Source: Desulfovibrio sp. A2
Lineage (GTDB): Bacteria; Desulfobacterota; Desulfovibrionia; Desulfovibrionales; Desulfovibrionaceae
DNA length: 64,000 nt
NCBI RefSeq assembly: GCF_000226255.1
Contig: NZ_AGFG01000039.1
Span: 43,440-107,439, forward strand
Direction of reading: 5' to 3'
Within the stretch, counting starts at the first letter, position 1. Every line of letters starts with the position of its first letter. The notes under the pieces are model-generated. The model was not told the origin of the DNA. It was given only the letters and a program-made list of their open reading frames with translations, and did no database searches. This document shows, one piece after another, positions 60,795-64,000 of the stretch. A program made the translations under genes and the position numbers.

Positions 60795-62521
60795 GCCGCT
60801 TCGAGCACTTCCGCAGCCTGTTCCGGACCATGCTGGACGTGCCGGAAGAAATAGCGCCGGAACGCTACCGCGCGCTGCGCCGCAAGATCACCCTGCTGCT
60901 GACCACGGCCGCCGTGGTGCCGCTGGTCATCCTGTCGGCCATCAACTACCACCAGTACCGCGCCACCCTGACGCGCGAAATCGTCACCCCCGTGCGCGGG
61001 CTGGTGAACAAGACCCGACATTCCTTCGAGCTGTTCCTGGCGGAACGCTCCTCCACGGTCAGCCTCATCTCGCAGGTGTACAGCCCGGCCGAGCTTTCCG
61101 ACGAACGCAACCTGAACCGCATCTTCCGCGCGGTGAAGGGCGAGTTTCCCGGCTTCATCGACCTTGGCCTCATCGACGAGAAGGGCGTGCACGCCAGTTA
61201 CGTTGGCCCGTACAACCTCAAGGGCAAGGACTACTCCACGGCGGACTGGTACCAGCAGACCCGGGTCAAGGGCGTGTACGTCAGCGACGTGTTCATGGGC
61301 TTCCGGCGCTTTCCGCACATCGTCATCGCCGTGCAGCGCATGACCGACGACGGGCACTCGTGGGTGCTGCGCGCCACCATCGACACCGGGCAGTTCGACC
61401 GGCTCATCGCCTCCATGGGGCTGGAGCCGGAAAGCGACGCCTTCATCGTGAACACCGCCGGGGTGCTCCAGACCCCTTCGCGTTTTTACGGCAAGGTGCT
61501 GGACGAGCTGCCCATGCCCATGCCGCCCATGACCTATGAAACGGCCACCCTGGAAACCACCGACCCGGCCGGGCGCGACGTGTTCATCACCTACACCTAC
61601 TTCCAGCACGCCGATTTCGTGCTGATGGCGGTGAAGCCCCGCGCCGAGATATTCAAGCCCTGGACCACGCTGCGCAGCGACCTGATCCTGCTTTTCGTCA
61701 CCAGCGTGGCGCTGATCCTGTCCGTGGCCTTCGGCCTGACCGACCTTCTGGTGCGGCGCATGCGCGCCAGTGATGAACGGCGCATCGCGGCCTTCGTGCA
61801 GATGGAGCACACCCAGAAGCTGTCCTCCATCGGGCGGCTGGCCGCCGGGGTGGCCCACGAGATCAACAACCCGCTGGCCATCATCAACGAGAAGGCGGGC
61901 CTGGCCTCCGACCTCATGGAACTGGCCAGGGACTTTCCGGAGCGCGACCGCTTCCGCGCTCTGGTGGACGCCATCCTGCGTTCGGTGGAGCGCTGCCGTT
62001 CGATCACCCACCGGCTGCTGGGCTTTTCGCGCCGCATGGACGTGAACATAGAGCAGTTGGACGTCAACGACGTGCTCAAGGAAACCATGAGCTTCCTGGA
62101 ACAGGAGGCCCTGCACCGGTCCATCACCACCTCGGCCAGCCTCGACCAGGCCATGCCGCGCATCGCCTCGGACCGGGGGCAGTTGCAGCAGGTGTTCCTG
62201 AACATCCTGAACAACGCCTTCGCCGCCGTGCCGGACGGCGGTTCCGTGACGCTGGCCACCTGGCTGCGCGACCCGGACACGGTGGGCGTCTCCATCAAGG
62301 ACAACGGCAAGGGCATGTCCGACGAGGTGCTTCGCCACATCTTCGAACCGTTCTTCACCACCAAGAAGACCTCGGGCACCGGCCTTGGCATGTTCATAAC
62401 CTACGGCATCATCAGGCGCCTTGGCGGCGACATCGCGGTGCAGAGCAAGGAGGGCGCGGGCACCACCGTGACCGTGTTCCTGCCCGTGAAAGCCGCGCCA
62501 ACGGCCACCCTGGGGAGCTAG
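60791..62521 (+). CDS. membrane sensor histidine kinase with periplasmic Cache-type domain
   Basis: This 576-aa kinase has a first transmembrane helix (about 34-52) and a periplasmic dCache-like domain (about 55-295, including GLIDEKGVHASYVGPYNLKG and DYSTADWYQQ). A second helix (about 298-320) leads to the kinase core. The phosphoacceptor is His356 in AAGVAHEINNP. The ATPase domain has LNILNNAF (N box), IKDNGKGM (G1) and TSGTGLGM (G2). The Cache domain suggests binding of a small ligand. The GTG start overlaps the NifX-like gene (GTGA), and the response regulator follows after 1 bp. Confidence 0.92.
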   Translation: MSRFEHFRSLFRTMLDVPEEIAPERYRALRRKITLLLTTAAVVPLVILSAINYHQYRATLTREIVTPVRGLVNKTRHSFELFLAERSSTVSLISQVYSPAELSDERNLNRIFRAVKGEFPGFIDLGLIDEKGVHASYVGPYNLKGKDYSTADWYQQTRVKGVYVSDVFMGFRRFPHIVIAVQRMTDDGHSWVLRATIDTGQFDRLIASMGLEPESDAFIVNTAGVLQTPSRFYGKVLDELPMPMPPMTYETATLETTDPAGRDVFITYTYFQHADFVLMAVKPRAEIFKPWTTLRSDLILLFVTSVALILSVAFGLTDLLVRRMRASDERRIAAFVQMEHTQKLSSIGRLAAGVAHEINNPLAIINEKAGLASDLMELARDFPERDRFRALVDAILRSVERCRSITHRLLGFSRRMDVNIEQLDVNDVLKETMSFLEQEALHRSITTSASLDQAMPRIASDRGQLQQVFLNILNNAFAAVPDGGSVTLATWLRDPDTVGVSIKDNGKGMSDEVLRHIFEPFFTTKKTSGTGLGMFITYGIIRRLGGDIAVQSKEGAGTTVTVFLPVKAAPTATLGS

Positions 62522-62522
62522 C

Positions 62523-62912
62523 ATGCAGGAACTGAAGGTTCTGCTCGTGGACGACGAGGAAGAGTTCGTCACAACCCTGGCCGAGCGCCTTTCGCTGCGC
62601 GGCATGGTCACGCGCATCGCCACCGACGGCGAGCAGGCCCTGCGCGCCGTGGAGGCGGACCCGCCCCACGTGGTGGTGCTGGACCTGATGATGCCCGGCA
62701 TCAAGGGCACAGAGGCCCTGCGCCGCATCAAGGCCGGGCACCCGGCCGTGCAGGTCATCCTGCTCACCGGACACGGCAGCGCGCGCGACGGCATCGAAGG
62801 CATGAAGCTGGGCGCGTTCGACTACCTGATGAAGCCGCTGCGCCTGGAAGACCTGCTGGAAAAGCTGCACGAGGCGGGCAGGCTGGCCCACGCCGCGCAG
62901 GGCAACAGTTAG
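62523..62912 (+). CDS. single-domain response regulator (CheY-like)
   Basis: This 129-aa receiver domain has the acidic pair Asp10-Asp11, phosphoacceptor Asp54 (VVVLDLMMPG), Thr82 and Lys104 (LMKPL), so it should be phosphorylated. It has no output domain, so it must act by protein contact, perhaps on the PAS-AAA+ regulator or the upstream sigma-54 activator that lacks a receiver. It sits 1 bp downstream of its probable cognate kinase. Confidence 0.93.
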   Translation: MQELKVLLVDDEEEFVTTLAERLSLRGMVTRIATDGEQALRAVEADPPHVVVLDLMMPGIKGTEALRRIKAGHPAVQVILLTGHGSARDGIEGMKLGAFDYLMKPLRLEDLLEKLHEAGRLAHAAQGNS

Positions 62913-62962
62913 CCCCCGGCACAAGCGCATCCCGGCACAACGCACCGCACAGGAAACATGGC

Positions 62963-63682
62963 ATGGAACACGACGACACCACCCGCATGGCCGCCCCGGC
63001 CCACAAGGACGGAAGCGACGCGACCCACGAATGCGTGGGCTGCCTTGCCGCCTCGGCCACGCACGAGCTGCAGAACGCCCTGGCGGTGATCCGCGAATCG
63101 GCCGGGCTGATGCAGGATCTCGTGTCCCTGTGCGGCGAAGGGCTGCCCCACCGCGACCGGCTGTGCACCATGCTTTCGCTGATCCAGGAACAGGTGGCGC
63201 GCGGGGGCGACCTTGCGTGGAATCTGAACCGGCTGGCCCACGCCTGGGAAGAGGACGGCGAGTCCGCCCGCGACCTTTCCTCGGTGCTGGAGGAATTCGT
63301 GGCCCTGGCCCGGCGCGGCTGCGCCATGCGCGGGGTGCAACTTTCGCAAGGGGATGGCCCGGCCGTGCGCGTGAGCGCACCCGGCCTTGCCCTGCGCGCC
63401 AGACTGCTGCGGGCCGTGCGCTGCTGCCTGGGCGAGGGGCTGGCGGATGGCAGGCCCGCCACCGGCGGCATGCTGGTGCTGCGCGCGGCCATGTGCGACG
63501 GCACGCCGGGCGTGGAACTGGACTTCACCCCGCCGGGGGCACGGGCCGGTTCCGGAACGACTGAGCTTTCCACGTCCAGCGCCGACATAGCGCGTTGCAT
63601 GCAGGCGTGCGGGGCGGATGTGCGGCAGGCGGACGGTGCGCAATTGCGTTTCTTTCTGCCCTGCCCCAACTGTACCGCATGA
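62963..63682 (+). CDS. histidine-kinase-like protein with DHp segment and degenerate ATPase region
   Basis: This 239-aa protein has no membrane segment. Residues 28-50 (ASATHELQNALAVIRESAGL) look like the phosphoacceptor helix of a histidine kinase, with His34. A helical region to about 110 fits the dimerisation domain. The rest lacks recognisable N, G1 and G2 ATP-binding boxes. It could be a phosphotransfer protein (Spo0B-like arrangement), or a phosphatase for the response regulator encoded 50 bp upstream. Cys-rich ends (CVGC near 24-27, CPNC at the C-terminus) are unusual. Confidence 0.65.
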   Translation: MEHDDTTRMAAPAHKDGSDATHECVGCLAASATHELQNALAVIRESAGLMQDLVSLCGEGLPHRDRLCTMLSLIQEQVARGGDLAWNLNRLAHAWEEDGESARDLSSVLEEFVALARRGCAMRGVQLSQGDGPAVRVSAPGLALRARLLRAVRCCLGEGLADGRPATGGMLVLRAAMCDGTPGVELDFTPPGARAGSGTTELSTSSADIARCMQACGADVRQADGAQLRFFLPCPNCTA

Positions 63683-63806
63683 TGCAGACGATATTTTCCG
63701 CTTTCGCGTTGCAACGGTTTCAGCTACGATATAGCCAACTGCTCCCCTGAAACACTTGTCTCACGCGGCGGCAACATTCTGCCGCCACGGCACAACGGAG
63801 GAACGT

Positions 63807-64000
63807 ATGGCAACACTTCGTGAAACGCTGGAACGCTGCTTCGCAGCCGTGGCCTTCGCCGATGCGGCGGAACACGGCGAGGCCATGCGCATGGCGGGCG
63901 TCACCGCCACCCCCGCATGCGCCGGGCGGCTTGAAGATGTCTTCGCGGCCGTGGCCTTCGCCGAGGCCGACTGCCACGACGCGGCCCTGGAAATGATGGG
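63807..64000 (+). CDS. unknown protein, truncated at the window edge, with internal duplication
   Basis: The ATG at 63807 has a clear GGAGG site and the frame is open to the end of the window (64 codons). I recognise no family. The visible part repeats itself: CFAAVAFADA at residues 11-20 recurs as VFAAVAFAEA at 45-54, so it is a tandem of about 34-residue helical units rich in Ala. A 7-bp stem (63767-63786) precedes the ribosome-binding site. It follows the signalling genes in the same direction and could be part of the regulated set. Confidence 0.65.
   Translation, partial: MATLRETLERCFAAVAFADAAEHGEAMRMAGVTATPACAGRLEDVFAAVAFAEADCHDAALEMM

Overview
The window looks like chromosome of a GC-rich sulfate-reducing deltaproteobacterium (Desulfovibrionaceae, close to Desulfovibrio/Nitratidesulfovibrio). 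The assignment is inferred from the archaeal-type early aromatic pathway genes, the many sigma-54 activators, the codon usage and the gene styles. No rRNA or other definitive taxonomic marker is present. No transposase, integrase, prophage or CRISPR array is visible.

Layout. (1) 1-2280, minus strand: the head of an aromatic amino acid operon (ADH synthase, then 3-dehydroquinate synthase II running off the left edge). It is preceded by a previously unmarked 34-codon leader peptide with a Tyr/Phe/Trp codon cluster, followed by alternative antiterminator and terminator hairpins. (2) 2600-16350: housekeeping and accessory genes: a small membrane protein, an EAL phosphodiesterase, a DHH phosphoesterase, a CbiR-like TIM-barrel protein, a conserved 49-aa protein, a large endonuclease Q-UvrD fusion, a TrmN6-like methyltransferase, a ClC channel/antiporter with CBS domains, RibF, and tRNA-Leu(CAG) with its own promoter and terminator. 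(3) 16586-55698: about 39 kb of genes all on the plus strand, a surface-glycan biosynthesis locus. (4) 55787-64000: a signalling and transport region with two sigma-54-type activators, a TauE/SafE-like permease behind a -24/-12 promoter, a NifX/NifB-like small protein, a sensor kinase, a single-domain response regulator, a kinase-like fragment and a truncated unknown gene.

How the glycan locus works. It encodes an ABC glycolipid flippase, a GT-C-like membrane protein, and a UbiA/HAD pair likely to make or use a polyprenyl-linked sugar. It has at least five glycosyltransferase-like proteins, five small methyltransferases, and three sugar-donor pathways. The first is a nearly complete CMP-pseudaminic acid pathway (PseB, PseC, PseF, a PseG-PseH fusion, PseI and a Pse-associated methylase). 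It is followed by a HisH-like glutaminase and a HisF/N-acetyl-sugar amidotransferase fusion that probably convert an acetamido group to acetamidino. The second is the WbpI/WbpB/WbpD/WbpE set for UDP-2,3-diacetamido-2,3-dideoxy-hexuronic acid, lacking the first dehydrogenase WbpA. The third is an uncharacterised module: NeuA-like cytidylyltransferase, KpsS-like protein, NeuB-like synthase, PtmA-like SDR, single-chain transketolase and DapA/NanA-like aldolase. It looks like a route to an unusual CMP-activated ulosonic acid. The NeuB-like gene of this third module contains a 10-G homopolymer, which could make the whole branch phase-variable.

Base composition drops clearly at 23100-25600, in the first half of the gene at 30463, and at 44290-47800. 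Two of these changes fall inside genes, pointing to mosaic assembly by recombination. The strongest leads are the all-aromatic attenuator, the transketolase/aldolase/NeuB module with its poly-G tract, the HisF-amidotransferase fusion that has lost a HisF catalytic Asp, the EndoQ-UvrD fusion, and an enhancer-binding protein with altered GAFTGA and Walker B motifs.
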